NCBI RefSeq assembly: GCF_003721435.2
Contig: NZ_CP054585.1
Span: 1,674,001 to 1,738,000, forward strand
DNA: 64,000 nt
Reading direction: 5' to 3'
Source: Halorubrum sp. CBA1229
GTDB taxonomy: Archaea; Halobacteriota; Halobacteria; Halobacteriales; Haloferacaceae
This document shows, in pieces, positions 16,403-25,708 of the stretch. Each line of letters begins with the position of its first letter. The first letter of the stretch is position 1. The position numbers were made by a program, and so were the translations under genes. The notes under the pieces were generated by a model, which did no database searches, was not told the DNA's origin, and worked only from the letters and a program-made list of their open reading frames with translations.

Positions 16403-18745
16403 GTGAAGGTCGCGGACGCGGTGCCGGAGTTCGCCGACGCGTTCGGCTTCGAGGAGTTCAACCGGATGCAACGCGAGTCGCTGCCGGGCATCCTCGAGAC
16501 CGACCACAACGTCGTCGCCTCCGCGCCGACGGCCTCGGGGAAGACCGCGCTCGCCGAGCTCGCTATCTGCAAGACCCTCTCGGAGGGCGGCACAGCGCTC
16601 TTTATCGCTCCCCTCCGCGCGCTCACCAACGAGAAGGAGAGCGAGTGGGAGCGCTTCGAGGAGCTCGGCTACTCCGTCTACGTCGTCTCCGGCGAGCGCG
16701 ACCTCAACCCGCGCCGCGCCGAGCGCGCGGACGTGCTCGTGACGACCCCCGAGAAGGCCGACAGCGCCACCCGAAAGCACGACTCCGCGCGCTACTCGTT
16801 CGTCACCGACGTCGACTGCGTCGTCATCGACGAGGTCCACCTGCTCGACAGCGAGAAGCGCGGTGCGGTGCTCGAGGTGACGGTCTCGCGGCTCCGTCGG
16901 CTGCAGGACCCCCGCGTCGTCGCGCTCTCGGCGACGATGCCGAACATCGCGGACGTCGCAGAGTGGCTCGACGCGCCCGCGGAGACGACCTACGAGTTCG
17001 GCGACGAGTACCGCCCGGTCGACCTCGAGACCGGGGTGAAGACGTACTCGCACGGCTCGAACGCCTTCGCCGACAAGTACCGGCGGCTCTACCGCGCGCT
17101 CGATCTGGCCGAGCCGCACGTGCGCGAGGACGGGCAGGCCTTGGTGTTCGTCTCCTCGCGGCAGGACACGGTGCAGGCGGCCAAGAAGGCCCGCGACGAG
17201 ATCACCGACCGCGACATCCCGATCGACTCGCGGGACGATTACGACTTCCACAACGAGGCGAAGGAGCTCACCAACGACACGCTCCGCCAGTCCGTTACCG
17301 ACGGCGTCGGCTTCCACCACGCCGGGCTCGGGAAGGAGGATCGCGACCGCGTCGAGGAGTGGTTCAAGCAGGGGAAGATCAAGCTGCTCTTCTCGACGTC
17401 GACGCTCGCGTGGGGGGTGAACCTCCCGGCGCGCTGCGTCGTCATCCGCGACACGAAGTACCACGACCCGCTGGAGGGCGAGACGGACATCTCGCCGCTC
17501 GACGTGCTCCAGATGCTCGGGCGCGCGGGCCGGCCCGGCTACGACGACGTGGGGTACGGCTGGGTGGTCTGCGACCGCGGGGACGCCGACAAGTACCGGA
17601 AACTGCTCCGGGAGGGCAAGGAGATCGAGTCCCGACTCGCCGCCGAGCTCGAGTCGCACCTCAACGCGGAGATCGCGATGGGGACCATTCGGGGATTGGA
17701 GGACGTGATGGAGTGGCTGGAGACGACCTTCTACTACGTCCGCGCCGAGTCGAAGCCCGACGCGTACGACTTCGGCACCCTCCGCGACCGCGTGCGCGAC
17801 ACCCTCGACTCGCTCGTCGACGACGGGTTCGTCGCGGCCGACGACGACCTCGCGATCGAGCCGACGGGGCTCGGCCGGCTCGCCTCGAAGTACTACCTCC
17901 GTCTCGACACCGCCCGTCGCTTCCGGCGGCTCGCCGACCGAGAGACGCTGACGGTCGACCGGATCTTGGAGGCGGTCGCGTCGGCCGGCGAGTTCGACTC
18001 GGTGTCGGCGCGGTCGGCCGAGTCGGACGCGGTCGACCGGATCCTCGACGGCCACGACACCGACTTGGAGGACGGGCACCGCAAGGTGTTCGCCATCCTG
18101 CTCGCCGGGATGGCCGACGCGATCCCCTCGGACCTGCGGTCGGACGCGTGGGTGATCCGGCAGAACGCGCTCCGCCTGCTGGCCGCGCTCGCGGAGTTCC
18201 TCGACCGGTTCGCCGGTCCGCGCGCCGCCAACCTCGCGTGCCGCGTCGAGGCGCGCGTCGAGCACGGCGTTTCGCGGGAAGCGGTCGCGCTCACAGCGAT
18301 CGACGGGGTCGGCTCCGGCCGCGCGGAGCGGCTCGCGGACGCCGGCCTTACCTCCCCTGCGGCCGTCGTCGACGCCGGCGCCGACGCTCTGGAGAACGCC
18401 GGGATGAGCGGCTCCGTCGCCGAGCGGATCGTCGACGCCGCCCGCGACTGCCCCCGGATCGACGTCGACTGGGGCGACTTCCCCGACGCGGTCGCCGTCG
18501 GCGAGAACGAGATGTGCGAGGTCGCGGTCGCGACCCGCTCCGGGAGCGCCCGCACGGGGATCCGGGTCACCGTCAACGACGTGGAGATGACCGCGCGGAC
18601 GACGTACCTCGACGGCGAGACGCCGGTCCCGGTCGGCGTCTTCGGTCCCCCAGACGCCGACGAACTGGAGTTCGTCGTCGAGGTCGTCTTCCCCGACCTG
18701 CCGCTGATGCCCGTGCGGGCCACGCGGACGGTCCGGGTGGAGTAG
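16403..18745 (+). CDS. Ski2-type (Hel308-like) superfamily 2 helicase
   Basis: 780 residues from GTG 16403. Motif I APTASGKTALAEL, Ia APLRALTNEKE, Ib TTPEKADS, motif II DEVHLLD, motif III ALSATMPN, motif IV-V FSTSTLAWGVNLPA and motif VI QMLGRAGRPG are all present, followed by winged-helix, ratchet-like and helix-hairpin-helix parts (AIDGVGSGRAERLADAG). The C-terminal beta-rich region (about 690-780) resembles a Sec63-type domain. It is the second, non-canonical Hel308-like helicase typical of haloarchaea; role in fork repair or RNA processing is not resolved by sequence. GTG is chosen because the conserved start KVADAVPEF follows directly. Confidence 0.9.
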   Translation: MKVADAVPEFADAFGFEEFNRMQRESLPGILETDHNVVASAPTASGKTALAELAICKTLSEGGTALFIAPLRALTNEKESEWERFEELGYSVYVVSGERDLNPRRAERADVLVTTPEKADSATRKHDSARYSFVTDVDCVVIDEVHLLDSEKRGAVLEVTVSRLRRLQDPRVVALSATMPNIADVAEWLDAPAETTYEFGDEYRPVDLETGVKTYSHGSNAFADKYRRLYRALDLAEPHVREDGQALVFVSSRQDTVQAAKKARDEITDRDIPIDSRDDYDFHNEAKELTNDTLRQSVTDGVGFHHAGLGKEDRDRVEEWFKQGKIKLLFSTSTLAWGVNLPARCVVIRDTKYHDPLEGETDISPLDVLQMLGRAGRPGYDDVGYGWVVCDRGDADKYRKLLREGKEIESRLAAELESHLNAEIAMGTIRGLEDVMEWLETTFYYVRAESKPDAYDFGTLRDRVRDTLDSLVDDGFVAADDDLAIEPTGLGRLASKYYLRLDTARRFRRLADRETLTVDRILEAVASAGEFDSVSARSAESDAVDRILDGHDTDLEDGHRKVFAILLAGMADAIPSDLRSDAWVIRQNALRLLAALAEFLDRFAGPRAANLACRVEARVEHGVSREAVALTAIDGVGSGRAERLADAGLTSPAAVVDAGADALENAGMSGSVAERIVDAARDCPRIDVDWGDFPDAVAVGENEMCEVAVATRSGSARTGIRVTVNDVEMTARTTYLDGETPVPVGVFGPPDADELEFVVEVVFPDLPLMPVRATRTVRVE

Positions 18746-18746
18746 G

Positions 18747-20096
18747 TCACTCTTCGCGTTCCCGTTTCGTGATATCCACGCGGTAGCCGTCGAGGAGGTC
18801 CCGACCGAGGAGTACGGGGTACGTCATATGATTTCGGTCCTCGATGCTCGCGGTCACGGTCTGCCAGCGATTCCCGATTTTGACATCGATCTCCACGACC
18901 GGGCGCTTCTGTCGCCCGGTTCGCGATCCGGACTTCACGTAGACCGTGTCGATGATCGGACCGGCGCCGATCTCCGCGGCGACGTCGAAGTCGATGCTCG
19001 TCCGCTGGGCGCCGGTGTCCGATTTGGCGATCACGTCGACCGCCTGCTGACCCGCGCTCACCGTCACGCGCTCGGTGTAGCCGATCGTCGTCGATCTCTC
19101 CGGCTCCGGGTCGGTCGGGGGTTTACACTCCGGGACCGAATCGTCCAGCGTCTCCGCGAGTTCAGCGACGCGGTCGGGGTCCACGCGGCCGCCGCCCCGA
19201 TCGATCGCGAGGGCGGCGATGTGCGGGGCGGGACTGATCCCGGTTGCCTCGAAGAGCCCTTTAAATCCCGCCGTCACGTTGACCTCCAGAACGTACCACG
19301 CGCCGTCGCGGCACAGCAGGTCCACGCCGGCGTAATCGAGGTCGAGCGCGTCCGCCGCCTCCCGCGACAGCCGCGCCGCCTCCTCGGGAAGATCGGCGGT
19401 GAAGTCCTCGACTTCGCCGCCGACGGCGACGTTCGTGCGCCACTCGTCCGACGGCGCGTACCGCTTCATCGCGGCGACGACGCGCCCGCCGACGACGTAC
19501 GCGCGGACGTCGAACGGCCGCTCCGTGCCGGTGTCGATAAACTCCTGCAGGAACGCCCGCCGCCGGGCGATGTACGGGGAGACGGCGTCGTCCGCGCCGA
19601 CGACCGCCATCCGGTCTCCGTTCGTCCCGATGGCGGACTTGTGGACGGCCCTCTCGCCCGCGAGGCGGTTGCCTTCGTTGATCGTCCGGTGTGAGAGCGC
19701 CAGGTAAGCCTCCGGAACCGGGATCCCGGCCGCGGTGAGCGTCGCCGCGGCGCCGTACTTGTGAATGGCCCGGACGACGACGTCCGGCGGGTTCAACACG
19801 GGACGCGACGCGGCGTAGCTCGTCGCGACGCCGAGATCGTCGAGCGGCTGGACCGCCTTCGTCGTCAACAGCCGGTTCGCGACGACCTCCACGTCGGGGT
19901 CGAAACGGAGGCTCTCGTCCTCGATCCAAGACCGGACGTTCTCCTCGCGGAGCCAGACCGGCTCGTGACCGAGCGCGCGAACGGCGTTGAGGATCGCCTT
20001 GGTCTCTTTGCTGTTGTGGAAGCTCAACACCCCAACCCGAACGCCTGCAGCCGTGTCCGCTGTTTTCGGCGGATCCGAACCCGAGGCCTCGCTCAT
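18747..20096 (-). CDS. RimK-type ATP-grasp ligase fused to RimB-like protease domain
   Basis: 449 residues. Residues about 15-310 are a RimK/LysX-type ATP-grasp ligase (RVGVLSFHNSKETKAILNA at the start; lysine-binding ERAVHKSAIGTNGDRM; metal-binding YAGVDLLCRDGAWYVLEVNVTAGF). Residues about 345-449 are a pepsin-fold domain of the family called ATP-dependent zinc protease or RimB (DVIAKSDTGAQRTSIDFDV...YPVLLGRDLL). The first part would add amino acids to a protein C terminus and the second may trim them. Start ATG 20096 has a CATTTAAC box 28 nt upstream. Converges with the helicase, stops one base apart. Confidence 0.88.
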   Translation of the reverse strand: MSEASGSDPPKTADTAAGVRVGVLSFHNSKETKAILNAVRALGHEPVWLREENVRSWIEDESLRFDPDVEVVANRLLTTKAVQPLDDLGVATSYAASRPVLNPPDVVVRAIHKYGAAATLTAAGIPVPEAYLALSHRTINEGNRLAGERAVHKSAIGTNGDRMAVVGADDAVSPYIARRRAFLQEFIDTGTERPFDVRAYVVGGRVVAAMKRYAPSDEWRTNVAVGGEVEDFTADLPEEAARLSREAADALDLDYAGVDLLCRDGAWYVLEVNVTAGFKGLFEATGISPAPHIAALAIDRGGGRVDPDRVAELAETLDDSVPECKPPTDPEPERSTTIGYTERVTVSAGQQAVDVIAKSDTGAQRTSIDFDVAAEIGAGPIIDTVYVKSGSRTGRQKRPVVEIDVKIGNRWQTVTASIEDRNHMTYPVLLGRDLLDGYRVDITKREREE

Positions 20097-20120
20097 GTGT
20101 CGACCTACGGAAACGATACT

Positions 20121-20128
20121 GTTAAATG
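20121..20128 (-). promoter_or_regulatory. TATA-like box, RimK-like gene
   Basis: On the minus strand CATTTAAC lies 25-32 nt before ATG 20096, consistent with a leaderless transcript; it rules out the long upstream extension of the reading frame to 20324. Confidence 0.45.
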
Positions 20129-20180
20129 AAACACACGATTCTCCCGTCCCCGGAGTCCGGTCCGGTCGCACCGCCCACTG

Positions 20181-20186
20181 CTTAAA
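20181..20186 (+). promoter_or_regulatory. TATA-like box, NucS-like zinc-ribbon gene
   Basis: CTTAAA is centred 28 nt before ATG 20212 and supports that start over upstream in-frame codons. Confidence 0.45.
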
Positions 20187-20211
20187 TCCGAAAACGGGGC
20201 AACCCCGCCGC

Positions 20212-20970
20212 ATGCCCGAACGACTCCGCGTGTTCGCAGGCGACTGCCGAGTGACCGAGCGCGGCGACCGCTCCCGGACCCACCGGGGGCGCGTCGTCGT
20301 CCTGATAAAGCCGGACGACACCACGCTCGTCCACGACGCCGACGGCTACCAGCCGGTCGCGTGGCTCACCCGCCCCGACTCGGTCGTCGTCGAGGGCGAC
20401 GGCGGCGGGTTCTCCGTCACCGCCCGCGACGGCACCCGACGGCTCCGGGTCGTCGCCGAGGAGGCGACCGCGGGCCGCGCCCTGCCGATCACGGAGGCCG
20501 GAATCCCGGTCGGCACCTGCCCCGAGGACGGCGGGCCGCTCGTGCGCTCGCGCGGCGACGTGGTCTGTCTCGACTGCGAGGAGCGGTGGGGGCTCCCGGC
20601 GGGCGCGAGCGTCACGGACGCGACCTGCGACGACTGCGGGCTGCCGAAGCTCCGCGTCGAACGCGGCGAGCCGTTCCACCTCTGTCTCGACCCCGCGTGC
20701 GACCCGATGGAGGCGGCCGTCAGCGACCGATTTGATCGGGTCTGGGACTGTCCCGACTGCGACGGCGAACTGACGGTCAACTCCGCGCCCGGCCGCGTCT
20801 ACCTCGGCTGCGAGAACTACCCCGACTGCGAGACGACGTTTTCGATCCCCGCCGGCGTCGTCGTCGACGAGTGCGCCTGCGGGCTCCCCGTCTTCGAGAC
20901 GGCGACCGGCCGCGACTGTATCGACGGGAGCTGCGAGCGCGGGGCGCGCGCGGCGGGTGAGGAGAAATAG
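20212..20970 (+). CDS. NucS-like N-terminal domain with topoisomerase-type zinc ribbons
   Basis: 252 residues. The N-terminal third (RLRVFAGDCRVTERGDRS...RGRVVVLIKPDDTTLVHDADGYQPVAWL) matches the N-terminal DNA-binding part of the NucS/EndoMS (DUF91) endonuclease, but the catalytic RecB-like domain is absent. The rest is a series of cysteine pairs (CPEDGG...CLDC, CDDCG...C, CPDC...CENYPDC, CACG...C), the last two resembling the C4 zinc fingers of topoisomerase I. It is therefore probably a nuclease-less DNA-binding protein. Gene is alone, divergent from the RimK-like gene. Confidence 0.82.
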   Translation: MPERLRVFAGDCRVTERGDRSRTHRGRVVVLIKPDDTTLVHDADGYQPVAWLTRPDSVVVEGDGGGFSVTARDGTRRLRVVAEEATAGRALPITEAGIPVGTCPEDGGPLVRSRGDVVCLDCEERWGLPAGASVTDATCDDCGLPKLRVERGEPFHLCLDPACDPMEAAVSDRFDRVWDCPDCDGELTVNSAPGRVYLGCENYPDCETTFSIPAGVVVDECACGLPVFETATGRDCIDGSCERGARAAGEEK

Positions 20971-21021
20971 CGAACCGGGCGAACCGAACCGGCCGAAGCG
21001 AACCGAACCGACCGAAGCCGC

Positions 21022-22008
21022 CTACTCCGCGAGCTGCTCGCGTCCCGGCGCGATGAGGCGGTCGAGGTACTCGGCGAGCGCGCCCTTCGCGTCGGCCGGG
21101 TGGAGCTCGCCGGACTCCAGGTCGGCCTCCAACGCGTCGTAGTCGTCGTACGCTAAGTCGCCGCCGTACTCCTCGGGGCGCTCGACGCGGACCGTCTCGA
21201 ACCGCGGAAACACGTGGTACTCGAACACCTGCAGGACGGGGTTCTCCCGCGCCTCGCCGTCGTCGGTCGGCTCGGGGTCGGCGGTCGGCGGGCAGTACGC
21301 GTCGTTCACCTTCGACTCGATATCCGCGCGGGAGTCCTCCATCGAGATGGTGACGCCCTCGCTAGAGGACATCTTCCCGCGGCCGGTGCCCAGGTCGGCG
21401 ATGAGCGGCGTGTGGAGGCTCGTCGGCGGCTCGCGGTCGATGCTCGGAAGCACGTCCCGCGCGAGCATGTGGACCTTGCGCTGCTCCATCCCGCCGACCG
21501 CCAGGTCGACGCCGAGGTACGGGATGTCGAGCGCCTGCATCAGCGGGTACACCGCCTGCGACACCTTCACGGAGTCCCCGGAGGTGATCTCCGCCATGGC
21601 GCGCTCGGCCCGCGCGAGCGTCGTCTCCAGCTCCAGCGCGTGCAGATCGAGGGTGTAGTCGTCGTCGAGCTGGAAGTCGGAGCCGAGCACGAACTGCGTG
21701 TTCGACTCGTCGAGCCCGTAGGCGATGAACTGGTCGCGCATGCGCTCGGCGGTGTGGCGGATGTCCTCGAACGACCCCTTGTCGTTGAGGTAGGCGTGTA
21801 CGTCGGCGAGCAGCACCGTCACCTCGAACCCGGCCTCCTGGAGGTCGATGAGCTTGTTCGCGGTGAGCATGTGCCCGATGTGGAGGACTCCCGAGGGCTC
21901 GTAGCCGACGTACGCCCGCTTCCCGTCGGGGTCGTCGGCCAGCGCCTCGATCTCCTCCTCGGTGACCACCTCGGCCGCGTTCCGGGTGATCCGCTCGTAG
22001 GCGTCCAT
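21022..22008 (-). CDS. tyrS: Tyrosyl-tRNA synthetase
   Basis: 328 residues, the normal archaeal size. The class I HIGH motif appears as HIGHM (about residues 43-47) within VGYEPSGVLHIGHML, and the KMSKS-loop as GKMSSSEG near residue 220. Conserved VYPLMQALDIPYLGVDLAVGG lies between. It charges tRNA-Tyr in the cytoplasm. ATG 22008 precedes the family start MDAYERITRN; a CATATG-containing stretch about 25 nt upstream could be the promoter. In-frame upstream sequence to 22371 is the shadow of the next gene. Confidence 0.95.
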   Translation of the reverse strand: MDAYERITRNAAEVVTEEEIEALADDPDGKRAYVGYEPSGVLHIGHMLTANKLIDLQEAGFEVTVLLADVHAYLNDKGSFEDIRHTAERMRDQFIAYGLDESNTQFVLGSDFQLDDDYTLDLHALELETTLARAERAMAEITSGDSVKVSQAVYPLMQALDIPYLGVDLAVGGMEQRKVHMLARDVLPSIDREPPTSLHTPLIADLGTGRGKMSSSEGVTISMEDSRADIESKVNDAYCPPTADPEPTDDGEARENPVLQVFEYHVFPRFETVRVERPEEYGGDLAYDDYDALEADLESGELHPADAKGALAEYLDRLIAPGREQLAE

Positions 22009-22120
22009 ACGCAGGAGTTGCGGTTGTCGGACATATGACTTCTGGAAGCGTGCGGACGCCTGGCGAGGGGCGTCTCCGCGGAGCGCCGTCGGCACCGTCG
22101 GCCTCGTTTCCCTGCCGGCC

Positions 22121-24175
22121 CTACTCCTCGGTCTCGGGGAGCGTCCGCCCCGCCCGGTGCTCGGAGATGATCCGGTCGAGGTGCTCCTGTTTCTCCGCCT
22201 TCTGCCGGCGCTCGGCCCGCCGCTCCCAGTCGTCGAGGGCGGCCTCCAACTGCTCCTCGCTTGCGACCGCCAGCTCGTCGACCTCGCGCACGGGCACCGC
22301 GTCGACCGGGACGACCGGCACGTCGTGGTCGAACAGGACCTGGTCGGCGACGTCCGCGAGGTTCCCGTCACGGATCACCGCCCGCGGATCCGTCTCGGCG
22401 AGCCGCTCGGCGGTCCGACGGCCCGCTCCCGAGGCGTCCCGGAGGTAGACGACGTCGCCGGCGACGAGCCCGTACGCTTCGTCGGCGGCCTCCAGCGCGT
22501 CGAGCGTGAACTGCTCGACGACCTTCACGCTGACGAGCCCCTGGTCCGCGGCCACGTCGTCGAAGTTGGAGTGGTCGAGCCGCCACAGCTCCTTCAGCGT
22601 CTCCACTTTCCCCTCTAACTCCTCGACGGTCTCCCGCGCCTCGTCGCGCTCGCGCTCTAGCCGGTCGGTCTCGCGTTCGAGCCGCGAGACGGCCCGCCGG
22701 GTGCGCGCCTCGATGCGCTCCTCGCGTTTCGCCTCTTCCAGCTCCCCCTCCAGCTCCGCGATCCGCTCGTCGCGCTCGGCGAGGTCGGCCTCCAGCGACT
22801 CGGCGTGCGACTCCAGCCGCTCGACGCGCTCGCGGAGCCGGCGGATCGTCTCCTCCTCCTCGGTGCGCTCGGGCTCCGTGGGGTCCGTCTCGTCGGCGTC
22901 GGTGTCGCCGCTCCCGCCACCGTCGCCGCCGTCGTCCTCGCTGAGGTCGGCGATGACGGACTCCACGGAAGCGTCGCCGGCGACGACCCCCGCGATCACC
23001 GCCTCGCGGTCGAGCCGCGGCGGCGTCTTCGCCGCGATCCGGTCGAACTGATCCTCGTGGTCGTCGTAGGCGTACAGGGCCGCCGCCAGCGCGTCGCGCT
23101 CGTGGTCGTTGTCGTAGCTCGCCTCGCGGGTCCGGTGGAGCTTCTCGTCGACGGGGAGGTCCGTGGTCGGCCGCCACCCGGCGGCGTCGAACGAGCGCCG
23201 GAACTTCTCGACGGTCTCCGGCATCGGCTCCACGTCGGCGGCGACGATGATCGGGCGGCCCTGCTCGATGATCCACTCGGTCACGTCGGCCGTGTCGGCG
23301 GTCCGCGAGGAGTACAGCGCGTGCACGGTGCCGTCGAGTCCCACGACGGCCGCAGCGGTCGTCGTCCCCGGGTCGATGCCGACGATCACCCTATCGCGCC
23401 GCTGCACCAGCGGCTCGTACTCGATCCCGTCGCGGCGCTCTCGCTCGACCTCGACGCGCACGTCGCCGGCCCGCGAGTTCGACACGGGGATGTCCTCGGG
23501 GCGCGCCTCGACCGCGAACGTCGCGTTCGCGTAGCCGCCGTACTTCTCGGTCACGTCGCGCTCGAAGTCCAGGTTCGCCTCCTCGAGCTTCGACTGCACC
23601 TGTCGGGTCCGCTTCCGGACGTTGCCGTGGATCCGGCGGGTGTAGCGGTCCTGACTCCACCCGCCCTTCCCGGTCGAGCGTCCCCGAGACACCTTCACCG
23701 TCGTCTCGTCGGTGAACGCGGTCACCTCGTGGCCGACGTTCGCCGCGGCCAGCCGGGCCGACGCCTCGGCCTCCTTCATCGGTTCCTTCCCGTATGGGAT
23801 TCCGTGGCGGGAGGCGACCCGCGAGAGCGGCTCCGGCCGCTCCGCGCCGGTCACCTGCACGAGCCGGGTGCCGTCGGGCAGCGACCGGAGGAACCCCACG
23901 AGCTCGCCCTTGTCCGCCGCCAGCTCGTAGGCGTTGTCGGTGGCGACGTAGAGGGGCTCGCGGTCGTCGATCAGCCGGCAGAGCTTCCGGAACGACACCA
24001 CGTCGCGGGTCACCCGCGCCATCGGGCCGTCGGCGTCGGGCGCGTCCGGGTCGTCATCGTCGACGGGGTCTAAGATGACGAGGGCGTAGGAGGGGTCGTC
24101 GCCGCGAACGTCGCCGCTGTGCACGTCGACGCCGAACACCGGCCGGTCGCGGGCGCGGATGGTCCGGGTTGTCAC
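22121..24175 (-). CDS. DUF460-family protein (RNase H-like fold, coiled coil)
   Basis: 684 residues. N-terminal part: FGVDVHSGDVRGDDPSYALV. Central RNase H-like segment: RDRVIVGIDPGTTTAAAVVGLDG (about 235-260), then VTEWIIEQGRPIIVAADVEPMP and EKLHRTREASYDNDHERDALAAALYAYDDHEDQ with acidic residues that could bind metal. A long coiled coil follows (about 445-545), then a DUF460-type C-terminal domain. Archaeal-specific; probably a nucleic-acid enzyme or structural factor of unknown role. GTG 24175 is chosen because a TATATAC box lies 25-31 nt upstream; GTG 24211 lies upstream of that box. Confidence 0.87.
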   Translation of the reverse strand: MTTRTIRARDRPVFGVDVHSGDVRGDDPSYALVILDPVDDDDPDAPDADGPMARVTRDVVSFRKLCRLIDDREPLYVATDNAYELAADKGELVGFLRSLPDGTRLVQVTGAERPEPLSRVASRHGIPYGKEPMKEAEASARLAAANVGHEVTAFTDETTVKVSRGRSTGKGGWSQDRYTRRIHGNVRKRTRQVQSKLEEANLDFERDVTEKYGGYANATFAVEARPEDIPVSNSRAGDVRVEVERERRDGIEYEPLVQRRDRVIVGIDPGTTTAAAVVGLDGTVHALYSSRTADTADVTEWIIEQGRPIIVAADVEPMPETVEKFRRSFDAAGWRPTTDLPVDEKLHRTREASYDNDHERDALAAALYAYDDHEDQFDRIAAKTPPRLDREAVIAGVVAGDASVESVIADLSEDDGGDGGGSGDTDADETDPTEPERTEEEETIRRLRERVERLESHAESLEADLAERDERIAELEGELEEAKREERIEARTRRAVSRLERETDRLERERDEARETVEELEGKVETLKELWRLDHSNFDDVAADQGLVSVKVVEQFTLDALEAADEAYGLVAGDVVYLRDASGAGRRTAERLAETDPRAVIRDGNLADVADQVLFDHDVPVVPVDAVPVREVDELAVASEEQLEAALDDWERRAERRQKAEKQEHLDRIISEHRAGRTLPETEE

Positions 24176-24199
24176 GGATTCACGTAGGCCGTTCGCGCG

Positions 24200-24206
24200 T
24201 ATATAC
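24200..24206 (-). promoter_or_regulatory. TATA box, DUF460 gene
   Basis: GTATATA on the minus strand, 25-31 nt before GTG 24175: leaderless spacing. Confidence 0.5.
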
Positions 24207-24340
24207 CCCACGCCGAGTGTGGCGGTTTCGTCGTGGGATCCGGTTCAGTAGCTCCGTGGGGACCCGACTCTTCGAACGTGAGGTCGCTCGAAACGGAGGT
24301 CGATGCGGTATTTAAAGGGCGACGAGCTGCGGCGAAGATA

Positions 24341-24720
24341 GCTTATAAAATCGGATGCGGTGGCGCGTGCCCGTGAGCGGCCGGCAGGCCGCGAACAGCG
24401 AGGGACCTTCGGTCCCTCTGGCAGCCGGCGGCTTTGCCGCCGGCGACGGCACCGCGCGAGGGAGTCGGTGGTCCGGAGCGAAGCGACGGACCACCGACGA
24501 GGCTGGGGAGGCGTGAGGTGTGGTTGCGGTGCGGTCGGGGTGGGACTCAAAGGGGCAGCCGCGAGGGCGAAGCACGACGACGCAAGCACTGCGGGGAGCG
24601 AGCACCGCGAGCGACCGAAGCGCGCAGCGAGTCGCGCGAGTCCTCGCGGCTGGGGCTTTGGCGGTGTTCACCGCAAAGCAACCAGTCACGTAAACCCGAA
24701 CGGCCGAGGCTTCGGATGTC
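24341..24720 (+). ncRNA. Dispersed structured-RNA element, copy A
   Basis: This fills the gap between panB (ends 24759) and the DUF460 promoter. In order: TATA-like CTTATAAAA (24342), head GCGGTGGCGCG (24357), helix P1 (24363-24371 with 24448-24457, one bulge) enclosing P2 (24377-24382/24387-24392), GAGGGAG, helix P3 of 12 bp (24464-24475/24487-24498), GAGGCTGGGGAGGCGTGAGG, ACTCAAAGGGGC, helix P4 of 10 bp (24557-24566/24642-24651), GGGGCTTTGG and a GGTGTTCACC hairpin. One degenerate tail unit follows. The P1-P2 junction carries extra hairpins with TTC and TTT loops. Frames within it are broken, composition-driven ORFs, not genes. RNA nature is inferred from covariation across the four copies. 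Confidence 0.65.
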
Positions 24721-24758
24721 TTCTCCGCAGCGCCGCCGTTCGCTGATAACTATCCGAC

Positions 24759-25565
24759 TCAGTACAAGTCCTCGAGGTCCTCCTCGACGTGGGTGTGCTC
24801 GTCGGCCGGGAACGCGCCGCTCTCGACGGCCTCGCGGTACGCCGCGACGGCGTCGGCCATCTCGCCGCGCACGTCGCCGAACTGCCGGGAGAACGGGGGC
24901 GACCACTCGCCGAGCCCGATCGCGTCGTTGATCACGAGCACTTGCCCGTCGCAGTCGGGGCCCGCGCCGATGCCGATGGTGGGAATGTCGAGCGCCTCGG
25001 TCACCGCCCCCGCGAGGTTCGCCGGGACGTGCTCCAAGACGAGCGCGAACGCGCCGGCCTCGGCGTGCGCTCCCGCGAGTTCGACGATCTCCTCGGCGGC
25101 GTCCTGATCGGTCCCCTGTCGCGTGTACCCGCCCAGTCGATTGACGTGCTGGGGAGTCAGGCCGAGGTGGGCCATCACCGGGATCCCGACGTCGGTCATG
25201 TGCCGGGTCATCGAGACGGTGTGCGGGCCGCTCTCGATCTTCACCGCGTCGGCGTTCGCCTCCTTCACCAGCCGGCCGGCGTTGCGCACGGATTCGCTCT
25301 CCTCGACGCCGAAGGTGAGGAACGGCATATCGGCGACGACGAGCGCGTCCTCGGTCGCGCGGGCGACCGCCGCGGTCCGGCTCGCGACCTCGTCGAGCGT
25401 CACGGGGAGCGTGGAGTCGTACCCCAAGGCGGTGTTCCCCATGCTGTCGCCGACGAGGATCACGTCGATCCCGGCCTCGTCCACGACCGCCGCGGTGGGG
25501 GCGTCGTACGCGGTCAGCATCGTGATCGGCGCCTCGCGGTCCCGGAGTCCCCGCGTCGTGGTCAT
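24759..25565 (-). CDS. panB: 3-methyl-2-oxobutanoate hydroxymethyltransferase
   Basis: 268 residues, full family length. Conserved blocks ITMLTAYDAPTAAVVDEAGIDVILVGDSMGNTALGY (Mg-binding aspartates), VADMPFLTFG, MAHLGLTPQHVNRLGGYTRQG and TIGIGAGPDCDGQVLVINDAIGL are visible. It transfers a hydroxymethyl group from methylene-tetrahydropterin/folate to ketoisovalerate, the first step toward pantoate and coenzyme A. Start ATG 25565 has a GATTTTAA box 25-32 nt upstream. No other CoA-synthesis gene is adjacent. Confidence 0.95.
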   Translation of the reverse strand: MTTTRGLRDREAPITMLTAYDAPTAAVVDEAGIDVILVGDSMGNTALGYDSTLPVTLDEVASRTAAVARATEDALVVADMPFLTFGVEESESVRNAGRLVKEANADAVKIESGPHTVSMTRHMTDVGIPVMAHLGLTPQHVNRLGGYTRQGTDQDAAEEIVELAGAHAEAGAFALVLEHVPANLAGAVTEALDIPTIGIGAGPDCDGQVLVINDAIGLGEWSPPFSRQFGDVRGEMADAVAAYREAVESGAFPADEHTHVEEDLEDLY

Positions 25566-25589
25566 ACCCGACCTCACCCGCGCGACCGG

Positions 25590-25597
25590 TTAAAATC
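25590..25597 (-). promoter_or_regulatory. TATA-like box, panB
   Basis: GATTTTAA on the minus strand, 25-32 nt before the panB ATG; supports a leaderless start at 25565. Confidence 0.45.
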
Positions 25598-25708
25598 GCC
25601 GGGATCCGGAAGCGCGCGGTCAGGCCTCCGGCGGCGCCGCTGCCCGAGAGCGCGCCGCGCCGCCCCGCGACCGCCACCGATTTGCCCCTCGGCGCCCGAG
25701 ACGAGATC

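Noticed and set aside
16244-18265. 673-codon minus-strand frame opposite the helicase
   Set aside because: Same antisense-shadow effect; the translated sequence is a mirror of the helicase codons and has no domain.
24360-24746. Open frames inside element copy A, with similar ones in B, C and D
   Set aside because: Low-complexity Arg/Ser/Pro-rich translations; hairpin changes shift the frame between copies while the RNA helices stay paired. Databases may hold such frames as hypothetical proteins, but they look like artefacts.
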